Shown here: piece by piece, positions 48,387 to 58,358 of the stretch | Numbering within the stretch: position 1 is the stretch's first letter | Layout: every line of letters begins with the position of its first letter | NCBI GenBank assembly: GCA_006226685.1 | Contig: SBGG01000059.1 | Location: 1 to 64,000 of the forward strand | Source: Sphingomonadales bacterium | Lineage (GTDB): Bacteria; Pseudomonadota; Alphaproteobacteria; Sphingomonadales; Sphingomonadaceae | Reading direction: 5' to 3' | DNA length: 64,000 bases | Notes under the pieces: generated by a model | What the model saw: the letters and a program-made list of their open reading frames with translations, nothing else | Databases searched by the model: none | What the model was told of the DNA's origin: nothing | Position numbers and translations under genes: made by a program

Positions 48387-48731
48387 TCAGCCGTCTGCGG
48401 GAATGACTTCGATGTTTAGCGGAGTGCCACCGGAGACGATGGCGAACAGGCGGTCTATATTCGGGTGCGCGCCCGGGCGGTTGCGGGCATCGGCCGTATG
48501 CTCGGCGAACAGGAGCAGCCCCTGTTCGGCTGCTTCCGTATTGAGCATTCCGAAGGAGCATTTCAGAGAGTGGTAAACGGCGAGAGAGCCTTGTTTACCC
48601 GGCTGATTTTCGATGCTGGCAACGACAAGCCCTGTCTCGTCGATAAGATCAATGCGGCGCAGGTCATCGACAGACGGCAACTGCTGCAGATTTTCCTTGA
48701 ACGTCGCACCTGTTTGAATCGTCGTGGGCAT
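48387..48731 (-). CDS. DUF2322-like small protein
   Basis: This 114-aa protein matches my recollection of the DUF2322 family: a short N-terminal part with LPSVDDLRRIDLIDETGLVVASIENQPGK, then KQGSLAVYHSL, and a C-terminal EHTADARNRPGAHPNIDRLF. Function is unknown. No signal peptide or membrane helix is seen. The ATG at 48731 is preferred over one 12 codons upstream. It stands alone between the sigma factor promoter and a tRNA. Confidence 0.65.
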   Translation of the reverse strand: MPTTIQTGATFKENLQQLPSVDDLRRIDLIDETGLVVASIENQPGKQGSLAVYHSLKCSFGMLNTEAAEQGLLLFAEHTADARNRPGAHPNIDRLFAIVSGGTPLNIEVIPADG

Positions 48732-49017
48732 TGGTTGGATTCCCAAGTTGTTTGCGGGCGGGGCCATAGCAGCTTCCCGGGGTCTTCGCCATGAGGTGCC
48801 GTCAGGCTTGCTTTCAAAACCGCCGTGGCCGGCAATTAAGGAAAGTCACGAACGCTTGTGCAATGCACCGGAATGAGGCGGCAGATGGCGGACCGTTGAA
48901 ATTTCCCCCGCGTGGTGCGAGGGCGAACAGGCGCCGCTATTTTACGTGCTATCATTGCCGGATAGCGCGGGTTGGTCCTTATCCTGCCAACGTGATGCAG
49001 ACTCCTGAAATTCGAAA

Positions 49018-49094
49018 TGGTGACCCCGGCGTGATTCGAACACGCGACATTCGGTTTAGAAGACCGATGCTCTATCCAGCTGAGCTACGGGGCC
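49018..49094 (-). tRNA. tRNA-Arg (anticodon UCU)
   Basis: The 77-nt cloverleaf is complete on the minus strand: acceptor GGCCCCG/CGGGGTC (one G-U pair), D-arm with AGCTCAGCTGGATAGAGC, anticodon stem TCGGT/ACCGA around loop CTTCTAA with anticodon TCT, T-loop TTCGAAT, and encoded CCA. It decodes AGA (and AGG by wobble), rare codons in this GC-rich genome. Confidence 0.95.
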
Positions 49095-49313
49095 CCGATA
49101 TAGTTGGCTACACGGTTCGCTGGAGAACCGGTAGCGGCTATTCCCATCCGTTTCGCGGCCGGGATGCTTCGTTCAACAGGCGAATAGTCTCTCCACCCGG
49201 ATTTTGAACGTGCATTTCGATCCGCAGATGCGGGATGACGGATGGTTCCGGTCGTGACCGATGCCGGAACCGTTTGTCGCATAGCGTGGTTTGCGCGTCA
49301 GGCAAAGCCGGAT

Positions 49314-50069
49314 ATGAAAGAGCAGATGAGTTCTCGCCATTTCCCGAAGCATGTCGCCGCTTCCGCAACTGCGGGGCAACGGTTGCGCTATTATGATTTC
49401 ATCATGGCGGCGTTTGTCGCGATCCTGCTGCTTTCCAATATCATCGGGGCGGCCAAGCGGTCGGAAATCGATTTGCCGTTGATCGGAACATGGTCCTTCG
49501 GTGCGGGGATCATGTTCTTTCCGTTGAGCTATATCATCGGGGACGTGCTGACCGAGGTTTATGGCTATGCGCGGGCGCGGCGGGTGATCTGGGCTGGTTT
49601 TGCCGCGCTGATCTTCATGGCGTTCATGAGTTTCGTCGTCGTGTCCCTGCCTCCGGCGCAGGGTTGGAACGACCAGTCCGCCTATGAGGCGGTGTTCGGC
49701 AACAGCTGGCGCATCGTGATCGCTTCGATCGCCGCATTCTGGGCCGGTGAGTTCGCCAATTCCGTGGTCATGGCCAAGATGAAGCTGCTGACCGAGGGGC
49801 GGTTCCTCTGGATGCGCACCATCGGGTCGACGATAGTGGGGCAGGGACTCGACAGCCTAATTTTTTATCCGCTGGCCTTTTACGGCCTTGCCGGATGGCC
49901 GCTTGATCAGCTGGTGCAGGTCGTCGTCTCTCAATTCATTCTCAAGACCTGTTGGGAGGCGTTGCTGACCCCGGTAACCTATCTGGTCGTGGGTACGCTG
50001 AAACAGCGCGAGGGGCTCGACATTTATGATGAGGGCACGGATTTTACGCCGTTCAGGACACGGGTCTGA
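49314..50069 (+). CDS. Queuosine precursor transporter (YhhQ family)
   Basis: This 251-aa membrane protein has about six helices and belongs to the YhhQ/VUT family that imports preQ0/preQ1 for queuosine tRNA modification. Family features include LLLSNIIGAAKR, PLSYIIGDVLTEVYGYARARR, WAGEFANSVVMAKMKLLT and GSTIVGQGLDSLIFY. The ATG at 49314 starts just before the conserved part. No preQ1 riboswitch is recognisable upstream. Confidence 0.93.
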   Translation: MKEQMSSRHFPKHVAASATAGQRLRYYDFIMAAFVAILLLSNIIGAAKRSEIDLPLIGTWSFGAGIMFFPLSYIIGDVLTEVYGYARARRVIWAGFAALIFMAFMSFVVVSLPPAQGWNDQSAYEAVFGNSWRIVIASIAAFWAGEFANSVVMAKMKLLTEGRFLWMRTIGSTIVGQGLDSLIFYPLAFYGLAGWPLDQLVQVVVSQFILKTCWEALLTPVTYLVVGTLKQREGLDIYDEGTDFTPFRTRV

Positions 50070-50157
50070 CGGGCCGTATTAACTTGTGTTGCCAAAGGAC
50101 GGGCTTTGTGTAACTTTCGTGACGGGAGAGGATGGTTAACCCAGAGGGAGCTGTCCG

Positions 50158-50373
50158 ATGCACAATTCCGATGGAATGCAACGTGCGGCATGTCGTGAGA
50201 CTGGCCTGCTGATCTTCAAGGATTATTGTTATGCGCTCCGTCGCGATGACGGGGTGGAACTGTGGCTGGAGATGGACCGGATACCTTGCCATCTGACCGA
50301 ACATTATGTTCGGATCGAAGGTAAGCTCTATGGGTCCGACCTGGTAAGCGTGGATCGGATCGGTCCTGCCTGA
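50158..50373 (+). CDS. Small conserved hypothetical protein (DUF5818-like)
   Basis: This 71-aa protein has a strong GAGGGAG Shine-Dalgarno seven bases before ATG. The segment LWLEMDRIPCHLTEHYVRIEGKLYG ... VSVDRI resembles small sphingomonad proteins annotated DUF5818, which look like single OB-like beta barrels. No membrane segment. Function unknown. Confidence 0.65.
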   Translation: MHNSDGMQRAACRETGLLIFKDYCYALRRDDGVELWLEMDRIPCHLTEHYVRIEGKLYGSDLVSVDRIGPA

Positions 50374-50481
50374 ACGTCATTTTCCGGTTATGGCCGGGAA
50401 CAGGGGTGTTTGCACGTTTCAGATGCGCTGAAATGCGTATCGACGGGGTGTTTCCGGGCGCCGTCTCGGGGCAGGGCCGGG

Positions 50482-51156
50482 TCAGGCCGTGGCCATCAGT
50501 CCTTCGACCAGCCCCTGAAACAGCCGCGCCCCGTCCAGATTGCCGTGTGCCGGTTCGCTGGCGCGTTCCGGGTGCGGCATCATGCCCAGCACATTGCCGC
50601 CTTCATTGAGGATGCCGGCAATATCCCGGGCCGAACCGTTGACATTTTCGGCATAGCGGAAGGCGACGCGGCCTTCGCCTTCGAGCCGGTCCAGCGTTGC
50701 CTCATCGGCGAAATAATTGCCGTCATGATGGGCAACCGGAATGACGATCCGTTCGTCCGCCTCATAGCGGCTGGTGAACAGGCTCTGATTATTCCCGACT
50801 GTCAGCGCGACGTCGCGACAGACGAAATGAATGCCCGCATTGCGCATCAGCGCACCGGGAAGCAGGCCGGTTTCGGTGAGTACCTGAAACCCGTTGCATA
50901 CGCCGAGCACGGCGACACCTCGTTCGGCCGCGGCCTTGACCGCCGCCATCACCGGCGAGCGGGAGGCCATCGCGCCGGACCGCAGATAGTCGCCATAGGA
51001 AAATCCGCCCGGTACGGCGATCAGGTCGGTTCCGGCAGGAATTTCCGTTTCGCGGTGCCACAGCATGACCGGCGCAGAGCCGCTCGCCTGCTCTATGGCG
51101 ACGGCCATGTCGCGATCGCAGTTGGAGCCGGGAAAGACGATGACGGCGCTTTTCAT
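50482..51156 (-). CDS. purQ: FGAM synthase glutaminase subunit PurQ
   Basis: This 224-aa class-I glutamine amidotransferase supplies ammonia to PurL in purine synthesis. The catalytic Cys is in [11 protein letters not shown], the His-Glu pair in [11 protein letters not shown] near the C-terminus, and the start [17 protein letters not shown] is typical. It ends the purC-purS-purQ run; purL is not in the window. Confidence 0.96.
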   Translation of the reverse strand: MKSAVIVFPGSNCDRDMAVAIEQASGSAPVMLWHRETEIPAGTDLIAVPGGFSYGDYLRSGAMASRSPVMAAVKAAAERGVAVLGVCNGFQVLTETGLLPGALMRNAGIHFVCRDVALTVGNNQSLFTSRYEADERIVIPVAHHDGNYFADEATLDRLEGEGRVAFRYAENVNGSARDIAGILNEGGNVLGMMPHPERASEPAHGNLDGARLFQGLVEGLMATA

Positions 51157-51178
51157 GGGACAGCCCTTCCTTGCTGGT

Positions 51179-51412
51179 TCAGGCGATCTTTTCGATGCGG
51201 TAATTTTCGATCACCGTATTGGCGAGCAGCTTGCTGCACATGGCGTCGATATCGGCATCGGATGTGCCGTCGGCAAGATCCAGCTCGATCAGCTTGCCCG
51301 CGCGGACATCATTGACACCGGAAAAGCCGAGCCCTTCCAGAGCATGGTGGATCGCCTTACCCTGAGGATCGAGCACGCCGCCTTTGAGGGTGACGAAGAC
51401 ACGGGCTTTCAT
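51179..51412 (-). CDS. purS: FGAM synthase subunit PurS
   Basis: This 77-aa small subunit bridges PurQ and PurL. The sequence [20 protein letters not shown] and [16 protein letters not shown] are hallmarks. The ATG at 51412 matches the family start; the track start at 51499 is 29 codons too early. A GAGAAAAGGGAG-type Shine-Dalgarno lies just upstream. Confidence 0.95.
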   Translation of the reverse strand: MKARVFVTLKGGVLDPQGKAIHHALEGLGFSGVNDVRAGKLIELDLADGTSDADIDAMCSKLLANTVIENYRIEKIA

Positions 51413-51502
51413 GAGGGCGACTCCCTTTTCTCGCAGGTCGATAGGCTTGAGCATGCCCCTATGCCCGGAGGGGACGAAGGGCAAGCCCGCAGCGGTCAAA
51501 AA

Positions 51503-52285
51503 TTAGCTGCCGCGCTTTTTCCGGTGCGTATCGAGATCGAGGACCGTCGGTTCTCCATCATCTTCCTGAAGCAGGCCGAGACGGCGCGCAACCTCCTGAT
51601 AAGCCTCGACTTCGCCGCCCAGATCGCGACGGAAACGGTCCTTGTCCAGTTTTTCGCCGGTGGCCATGTCCCACAGGCGGCAACCGTCCGGGCTGATCTC
51701 GTCGGCCAGGATGACGCGGCTATAGTCGCCGTCCCACAGGCGGCCGAATTCCAGTTTGAAATCGACCAGACGAATACCGATTCCGGCGAACAGGCCGCTC
51801 ATGAAGTCGTTCACGCGGATCGCCATATCGGCAATATCGTGCATCTCTTCCTGGCTGGCCCAGCCGAAGCAGGCGATATGTTCCTCGGTGATCATCGGAT
51901 CGCCGAGCGCATCGTCCTTATAATAATATTCGATCAGCGTGCGGGGAAGGGGGGTGCCTTCCTCAAGGCCGAGGCGCGTCGAGAGCGACCCTGCCGCGAC
52001 ATTGCGGACGACCACTTCGATCGGCACGATCTCGACCTGCCGTACCAGCTGCTCGCGCATATTCAGGCGGCGAATGAAGTGGGTCGGTACGCCGATATTC
52101 GAAAGCAGCGTGAACACATGTTCCGAAATACGGTTGTTGAGCACGCCCTTGCCGTTGATGGTGCCTTTTTTCTGCGCGTTGAACGCGGTGGCGTCATCCT
52201 TGAAATATTGGATAATCGTGCCGGGCTCCGGACCTTCGTAAAGGATTTTTGCCTTGCCCTCGTAAATCTGGCGGCGACGGACCAT
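51503..52285 (-). CDS. purC: SAICAR synthetase
   Basis: This 260-aa enzyme joins CAIR and aspartate in purine synthesis. Hallmarks include [31 protein letters not shown] (substrate-binding), and [10 protein letters not shown] followed by [15 protein letters not shown]. It leads purC-purS-purQ, with 90 bp before purS. Confidence 0.96.
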   Translation of the reverse strand: MVRRRQIYEGKAKILYEGPEPGTIIQYFKDDATAFNAQKKGTINGKGVLNNRISEHVFTLLSNIGVPTHFIRRLNMREQLVRQVEIVPIEVVVRNVAAGSLSTRLGLEEGTPLPRTLIEYYYKDDALGDPMITEEHIACFGWASQEEMHDIADMAIRVNDFMSGLFAGIGIRLVDFKLEFGRLWDGDYSRVILADEISPDGCRLWDMATGEKLDKDRFRRDLGGEVEAYQEVARRLGLLQEDDGEPTVLDLDTHRKKRGS

Positions 52286-52513
52286 TTTCGGGTGCCTACT
52301 CGTTCATTGGGTACGAAAAACAATGCGCCCCGGCGCGCGAATCATGGGCAGATCAGCGATGCCGGGGCCGGTTCGCAACGCCCTTATACCAAAGCGGGGC
52401 AGGGTGCAAATCGTGCCGCTTCCCGATTGTCGCTGCAGGGGATATTGTGCGCTGCAGGAGAAATTGTGCGCTGCGGGAGACAGGGCGCGCGGATCGTGAT
52501 ACGGGGCGCGGCC

Positions 52514-53152
52514 ATGACGACCCCCAAATCCACACGCCAGACCGTTTCCCATGGTGAAGCCGTTCCGCACGGCAGGATTGAAGACGGCTATGCGATGTTG
52601 ACGGCGGCGGGCCTGATCGTCCTCGGGCTGATCTTTCTGAAGGCGTCGGGCCTTGTTACCGGGGGCATAGCGGGGCTGGCGCTTTTTCTTTCCTATTGGA
52701 CGGGGGTGCCGTTCGGGGTCCTTTTCCTGATCGCCAACCTGCCCTTCATGATCTTCGGATTTTTCGCGATGGGGCGGGATTTTGCGGTCAAGACGGTCCT
52801 GCTCAGCCTGATGGTGCCGGCGCTCTCGCTGATTGCGCCTGCCTATATCGGGATCGGTCATATTCACCCCGGAGTCGCGGCAATCATGGGGGGCACACTG
52901 GTCGGCTATGGTCTGCTGGCCGCCGCGCGCCACAATGCGAGCGTCGGCGGAATCGGCATTGTCGCCCTGTGGTTGCAAAAACGCGGGATTGCGAAGGCAG
53001 GCTATATCCAGCTCGGCTTCGATCTGCTCCTGCTGCTGATTGCGATCCTCCGGCTCTCCCCGATGCAGCTCTTCTGGTCGGCGCTCAGCATGGTGGCGAT
53101 CAGTGCGATTCTGATCGTCTGGCACCGGCCGGGGCGGTATATCGGATATTGA
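52514..53152 (+). CDS. YitT-family membrane protein
   Basis: This 212-aa membrane protein has about six helices and the YitT/DUF161 pattern with a glycine-rich GLVTGGIAGLALFLSYWTG near the start and NASVGGIGIVALWLQKRG later. It is part of a 695-aa ORF in the track, but everything before the ATG at 52514 is an antisense shadow of the pur genes. It may be a small transporter; function unknown. It lies divergent from purC with about 230 bp between. Confidence 0.85.
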   Translation: MTTPKSTRQTVSHGEAVPHGRIEDGYAMLTAAGLIVLGLIFLKASGLVTGGIAGLALFLSYWTGVPFGVLFLIANLPFMIFGFFAMGRDFAVKTVLLSLMVPALSLIAPAYIGIGHIHPGVAAIMGGTLVGYGLLAAARHNASVGGIGIVALWLQKRGIAKAGYIQLGFDLLLLLIAILRLSPMQLFWSALSMVAISAILIVWHRPGRYIGY

Positions 53153-53188
53153 GAGCCGACAGGCACTGCCGCACGGGCCGGGCGCGTC

Positions 53189-53968
53189 CTACATCACGCC
53201 GGGAAAGGCACCCCCATCCATCAATACGCTCTGGCCGGTAATATAACCGGCATGGGCCGAGCAGAGAAAAGCGCAGGCGGCGCCGAACTCCTCGGGCGTG
53301 CCGAGACGCTTTGCCGGAATGCTCTCCTCGCGTTGCGCGCGCATTACTTCGGCAGAGGTGTCGTTGTCGGCGGCGCGCTTCCGGTCGAGGGCGACGATCC
53401 GGTCAGTATCGAATGAGCCGGGCAGCAGATTGTTGATCGTCACATTGGCATGAGCGACCTGCCGCGCGACCCCGGCGAGGAAACCGGTCAGGCCGATGCG
53501 GGCACCGCTCGACAGGTCGAGACCGGGGAGCGGCATTTTCACCGAACCGGAGGTGATGTTGACGATGCGTCCGAACCGCCGTTCGATCATGCCGTCGATC
53601 ACCGCCTGAATGAGGGCGATCGGCGTCAGCATATTCGCTTCCAGCCCGGCAATCATCCGGTCATGGTCAAGCTCCCGGAAATCGGCCGGGGGCGGCCCGC
53701 CATTATTGTTGACCAGAATATCGACCGCGCCCGCCGCCGCCAGCAGCTTAGCGCGCCCCGCCTCGGTGCCGACATCGGCGGCGACGGGGATGATGTCCGC
53801 GCCGGTCGCAGCCCTGATCTCGTCCGCCGTCCGGTCGAGCCGTTCGGCGTCCAGTCCGTTGATGACGACCCGCGCGCCCTCATGGGCAAGGGCGGTCGCG
53901 CAGCCGCGCCCGAGCCCCCGGCTGGAGGCGCAGACGAGGGCGGTTTTTCCAGTGATGCCAAGATGCAT
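53189..53968 (-). CDS. SDR-fold protein lacking the usual catalytic Tyr/Lys
   Basis: This 259-aa Rossmann-fold protein belongs to the short-chain dehydrogenase/reductase superfamily. It has a variant nucleotide-binding motif (ASSRGLGRG, about residues 14-22), a variant NNAG motif (VNNNGGPPP) and the catalytic Ser region (NITSGSVKMP). The residue 13 past that Ser, where Tyr is expected, is Ser, and the Lys position is Arg (LSSGARIGLTG). Relatives annotated as 3-oxoacyl-ACP reductase-like share this change, so its activity is doubtful. The ATG at 53968 is preferred over TTG 53974. Confidence 0.88.
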   Translation of the reverse strand: MHLGITGKTALVCASSRGLGRGCATALAHEGARVVINGLDAERLDRTADEIRAATGADIIPVAADVGTEAGRAKLLAAAGAVDILVNNNGGPPPADFRELDHDRMIAGLEANMLTPIALIQAVIDGMIERRFGRIVNITSGSVKMPLPGLDLSSGARIGLTGFLAGVARQVAHANVTINNLLPGSFDTDRIVALDRKRAADNDTSAEVMRAQREESIPAKRLGTPEEFGAACAFLCSAHAGYITGQSVLMDGGAFPGVM

Positions 53969-54136
53969 GAGCAAGGTCTTTCAATGATGACGGACGGGAT
54001 GGAGCCGGGTGAAGCTGTGCGGTAATGGGAATTAGACCGACCCAAGCCTTTCGTACAAGTGCCCGCTGCGCAAGTCTCCCCGTCCGTTGTTCACAAGGCC
54101 ATCGACGCAGGCCCCGCCGCTTGCTATCCGATCTCC

Positions 54137-56428
54137 ATGTCCGATTTTCGCGATCCGTTCGACAGCATCAAGAACCATCCTTTCGACGAAGCCCTGTCCC
54201 AGCGTTATCTGGTTTATGCGCTTTCAACCATCACCGCGCGGTCCCTGCCGGATTTGCGCGACGGGCTGAAGCCGGTGCATCGTCGTCTGCTCTGGGCGAT
54301 GCGGCTGCTGAAGCTGGAACCGGCGGGCGCCGCGCCCGATGTGCTGATCGCCAATCCGGCACGTAATAATACCGGTTACAAGAAGTGCGCGCGCGTCGTC
54401 GGTGATGTGATCGGTAAATATCACCCGCATGGCGATGCCAGCGTTTATGATGCGATGGTCCGGCTGGCCCAGGAATTTTCGCTGCGCACGCCGCTGGTCG
54501 ACGGGCAGGGCAATTTCGGCAATATCGACGGCGATAATGCGGCGGCGATGCGTTATACCGAGGCGCGGCTGACGCAGGCCGCAGCCGACCTGATGTCGGG
54601 TCTGGATGAGGGCACGGTCGATTTTCGCCCGACCTATAATGGCGAGGAAGAGGAGCCGGAGGTTTTCCCTGGCCTGTTCCCGAACCTGCTGGCCAATGGC
54701 GCATCGGGCATCGCGGTCGGCATGGCGACCAGCATTCCACCGCATAATGTCGCCGAGATCATCGATGCGGCATCGTTGCTGATCGAACAGCCTGACGCCG
54801 ATCATGCGCAATTGATGGAGATCGTCCGCGGGCCGGACATGCCGACCGGCGGTATGCTGGTGGATAGCGCGGCGATCATTTCCGAAGCCTATGCGACCGG
54901 GCGCGGCAGCCTGCGTATCCGCGCGAAGTGGCACAAGGAAGATGAGGGGCGCGGGGCGTGGGTCGCAGTCATCACCGAAATCCCCTATCAGGTCCAGAAA
55001 TCCAAGCTGATCGAGCAGATCGCCCATCTCATCACCGACAAGAAGCTTCCTATTCTTGCCGATGTGCGGGATGAGAGCGACGAGGCGATCCGCATCGTGC
55101 TGGAACCCCGGTCGCGCACGGTGGAGCCCGATGTGCTGATGGACAGCCTGTTCCGCCTGACCGATCTTGAAACCCGTTTCGGTCTCAATATGAATGTGCT
55201 CGATGCGGAGCACAAACCCGGCGTGCTCGGCCTGAAGCCGCTATTGTCCCAATGGTTGACGCATCAGATCGATGTGCTGGTGCGCCGGGCGAAGCATCGG
55301 CTGGACAAGATCGCCGCGCGTCTCGAACTGCTCGATGGTTATATCATCGCCTATCTTAATCTCGACCGGGTGATCGAGATCATCCGCACAGAGGATGAGC
55401 CGAAGCTGGTGATGATGGACGAGTTTCAGCTTACCGACAGGCAGGCCGAAGCGATCCTCAACATGCGGCTGCGTTCCCTGCGCAAGCTGGAGGAAATGGA
55501 GCTTCGGCGCGAACATTCCGAATTGCTGAAGGAACGCGATGAGCTGGAAAAGCTGGTCGAGAGCCCGGCGCGGCAACGCACCCGTCTGAAACGCGATCTG
55601 GCCGAACTGCGTAAGCGTTACGGCCCGGAAACGGAGATTGGCCGCCGCCGGACATTGGTGGAGGAGCAGGGACCGGCGCGTGAAATCCCGCTGGAGGCGA
55701 TGATCGAGCGCGAACCGATCACCGTCATCCTGTCTCAGCGCGGCTGGATCCGGGCGATGAAGGGGCATGTCGATCTGGCCTCGACCGAAACGCTGAAATT
55801 CAAGGAAGGGGATGGCCCGGCCTTCGCTTTCCATGCGCAGACGACGGACAAGCTGCTGCTCGCCTGCGCCAATGGCCGTTTCTATACACTGGGCGCGGAC
55901 AAATTGCCGGGCGGGCGCGGTTTTGGTGAGCCGGTACGCCTGATGGTCGATCTGGATGGCGATACGGAGATTATCGCGCTGCTGCCCGCCAAGGCGGAAG
56001 GGCGGATGCTGCTGGCGGCGAGTGACGGGCGCGGCTTCGTCGCAGCGATGGATGATGTGATCGCCGAAACGCGCAAGGGCAAGCAGGTGGTCAACCCCCG
56101 CAGCGGCGCCCGGTTGGCGGTGGTCCATATCATCGCCGATGGCGCGGACAGTGTCGCCGTGGTCGGTGAAAATCGTAAGCTGCTGGTTTTTCCGCTGTCC
56201 GAACTGCCGCAAATGGCGCGGGGGCAGGGGGTGCAGTTGCAACGCTATCGCGATGGCGGCCTCTCGGATGCGATTGCCTTCCGTATGGAAGACGGGTTGA
56301 GCTGGACCATGGGCGGAGAAAGTGGGAGGACCCGGACGGAAAGTGATGTTTCGCCATGGCGTGTGGCGCGCGGTGCGGCGGGGCGAATGCCGCCTCAGGG
56401 CTTCCCGCGCAGCAATAAATTCGACTGA
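54137..56428 (+). CDS. parC: DNA topoisomerase IV subunit A
   Basis: This 763-aa protein decatenates chromosomes with ParE. It begins [20 protein letters not shown], followed by [21 protein letters not shown] and the quinolone-region [17 protein letters not shown]. The catalytic Tyr is in [10 protein letters not shown]. The C-terminal beta-propeller-type domain carries the YETL-like repeat positions. The ATG at 54137 matches the family start. It is not GyrA: there is no GyrA box QRRGGKG, and the C-terminal domain is short. Confidence 0.95.
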   Translation: MSDFRDPFDSIKNHPFDEALSQRYLVYALSTITARSLPDLRDGLKPVHRRLLWAMRLLKLEPAGAAPDVLIANPARNNTGYKKCARVVGDVIGKYHPHGDASVYDAMVRLAQEFSLRTPLVDGQGNFGNIDGDNAAAMRYTEARLTQAAADLMSGLDEGTVDFRPTYNGEEEEPEVFPGLFPNLLANGASGIAVGMATSIPPHNVAEIIDAASLLIEQPDADHAQLMEIVRGPDMPTGGMLVDSAAIISEAYATGRGSLRIRAKWHKEDEGRGAWVAVITEIPYQVQKSKLIEQIAHLITDKKLPILADVRDESDEAIRIVLEPRSRTVEPDVLMDSLFRLTDLETRFGLNMNVLDAEHKPGVLGLKPLLSQWLTHQIDVLVRRAKHRLDKIAARLELLDGYIIAYLNLDRVIEIIRTEDEPKLVMMDEFQLTDRQAEAILNMRLRSLRKLEEMELRREHSELLKERDELEKLVESPARQRTRLKRDLAELRKRYGPETEIGRRRTLVEEQGPAREIPLEAMIEREPITVILSQRGWIRAMKGHVDLASTETLKFKEGDGPAFAFHAQTTDKLLLACANGRFYTLGADKLPGGRGFGEPVRLMVDLDGDTEIIALLPAKAEGRMLLAASDGRGFVAAMDDVIAETRKGKQVVNPRSGARLAVVHIIADGADSVAVVGENRKLLVFPLSELPQMARGQGVQLQRYRDGGLSDAIAFRMEDGLSWTMGGESGRTRTESDVSPWRVARGAAGRMPPQGFPRSNKFD

Positions 56429-56588
56429 ATTTCGGGCCGCGATAAAATTGTTCAGACCCGCACGATCTTAACCGCGCGACAAGAAATGAGATTTAAAGGG
56501 GGAGATTGGGTGCGCCCGGATCGATCCCCCGGAATCGGAACGGCACGCCCTGGGATCAAGAGTTCAGGGATCGGTCTTAATAGTCGTT

Positions 56589-58358
56589 ATGGACGGACTA
56601 CCGCCAGATTTTTGGACGGGAACGGATCATGTTCCTCCCTGTGACGCGCCGCGAAGCCTGCGCGGCGATGCAGCTATGGCACCACCCTGGCTGACCGCCT
56701 TGCCGCAACCGGCTGCGCTGGTCGAATGGCGGGGTAACAGCATATGCTTCGAATATTGGAACGATCCGTTCGAACGGTATTTCGGGGAAATGGCGCGGGG
56801 CAACAGAGAGCAGGACCCGGAACGTTTCGGTCGGCTCGAGGCTGAACTGATCGGTTTCGCCCTGTCAGGGCATCAGGTCAGCCGTTTCGAACTGGAGCGG
56901 CTGACGACACTGGGTACCGAGGCTTTTGATTGCACCCTGGCCTGGGTGCATCATGCGGAACCGGGAAAAAGCCGCATCCTCATCAGTGCTATCGACCGGA
57001 CGGCCGATCGAAGGGTCGAGGAAAGTCTACGTCGCGAACTGATTTCCGACGCATTGACGGCGCTTCCCAACCGGACGGGATTCGGCGAAGCGATCGAGAT
57101 GATCCTCGGGCAGGAAGACCATGCTGACGCTGCGCAGATCGGCGTCATGATTATCGACCTCATGCGTTTCAGCCGGATCAACGAAGCTTTGGGCACCATG
57201 GCGGGGGATGAACTGATCCTCTCGGTCGCGGCGCGTCTCAAATCCTGCATGGGGGATGAAGGCGCGACGGTGGCGCGGCTGGGCGGCAATGAATTCGGGG
57301 TCTGTCATGTCTTCAAAAATGGCGTGACTGACCTGATGGATATGGCGGCGCGGATCAAGGCGGCGATTGCCATGCCTATCCGCTTGTCCAACCTGCAGAT
57401 TTCGATCAACTGCGCCATCGGCGGCGCGCTGATCCGCATTTCCGAAGCGGAGGCGGACGAACTGGTTCGGCAGGCCCAGACGGCGGCACGCGCCGCGAAG
57501 AAGAGCGATCGGCTGGAAATCTATCGCGCCGGGGAATTGGGGGCTGCGCGGCAGCGTTTCTTCCTCGAAAGCCATTTGCGCGACACGTTGCAGCAGGGAG
57601 GGCTTCACCTGCTCTATCAGCCGATAATCGACCTGAGTGATGGTCAGGTGAGGGGGTTCGAAGCGCTGGCGCGCTGGAGCCACCCGGTGCTCGGCCCGAT
57701 TTCGCCCAATGATTTCATTCCGGTCGCGGAGGAATCGGGACTGGTCGTGCAGCTTGGTCGATGGGCGCTGCATGATGCGATGCGCCAGTTGCGTCTGTGG
57801 GACGAGGCGTTGGGTGAGCCTATGCCGGTCAAGATGAACGTCAACCTTTCCCCGATCCAGATGGCGCGGGACGATGTGCTCGGCACCATCAGCGATGCGC
57901 TGCGGTTGAATGGCGTCAACGGCGACCGGCTGATGATCGAACTGACGGAAAGCGCAGTCGTCGGCGATCCGAATAATTGCGGCATGTTGCTCGATGCGCT
58001 GAAGCGGTCGAATGTGGCGGTGGCGATGGATGATTTCGGCACCGGCTATTCGAACATGGCCAGCCTTCAGAGCCTGCCGATCGACCTTTTGAAGATAGAT
58101 CGCAGCTTTGTCACCGATATGATTGCGGACCCGGACAAGCTGGCCATCGTTCGCGCGATCCTGTCACTGGCGAAGACACTGGGGATGAGGACGACGGCCG
58201 AAGGCATCGAAACCGCCGATGTTGCGTATAAGCTGCGCGAGATGGGCTGCGATTATGGCCAGGGCTATTATTTCGCGAAGCCGATGGGCGCGGATGAGGC
58301 CTATGCCTGCTGGATGGAGCGGAGAAATATTTCGACGCGTCTGGCGGCCAGCGGCTGA
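56589..58358 (+). CDS. GGDEF/EAL-domain protein with degenerate GGDEF motif
   Basis: This 589-aa cytosolic protein has an N-terminal PAS-like sensor segment (about 35-140), a GGDEF domain (about 145-315) and an EAL domain (about 330-580). The diguanylate-cyclase motif is GGNEF (residues 232-236), not GG[DE]EF, so synthesis activity is probably lost. The EAL motif FEALARW (358-360) and DDFGTGYSNM are intact, so it is probably a c-di-GMP phosphodiesterase, perhaps GTP-regulated by the degenerate GGDEF. Its 3' end overlaps cca on the other strand by 58 bp. Confidence 0.93.
   Translation: MDGLPPDFWTGTDHVPPCDAPRSLRGDAAMAPPWLTALPQPAALVEWRGNSICFEYWNDPFERYFGEMARGNREQDPERFGRLEAELIGFALSGHQVSRFELERLTTLGTEAFDCTLAWVHHAEPGKSRILISAIDRTADRRVEESLRRELISDALTALPNRTGFGEAIEMILGQEDHADAAQIGVMIIDLMRFSRINEALGTMAGDELILSVAARLKSCMGDEGATVARLGGNEFGVCHVFKNGVTDLMDMAARIKAAIAMPIRLSNLQISINCAIGGALIRISEAEADELVRQAQTAARAAKKSDRLEIYRAGELGAARQRFFLESHLRDTLQQGGLHLLYQPIIDLSDGQVRGFEALARWSHPVLGPISPNDFIPVAEESGLVVQLGRWALHDAMRQLRLWDEALGEPMPVKMNVNLSPIQMARDDVLGTISDALRLNGVNGDRLMIELTESAVVGDPNNCGMLLDALKRSNVAVAMDDFGTGYSNMASLQSLPIDLLKIDRSFVTDMIADPDKLAIVRAILSLAKTLGMRTTAEGIETADVAYKLREMGCDYGQGYYFAKPMGADEAYACWMERRNISTRLAASG

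Noticed and set aside
49100-49313. Possible preQ1 riboswitch before the queuosine-precursor transporter
   Set aside because: No preQ1-I pattern (short GC stem with A-rich tail near the start codon) is visible.
51065-52513. Upstream two thirds of the 695-aa plus-strand ORF
   Set aside because: This part is antisense to purQ, purS and purC; only the YitT-like part from 52514 is real.
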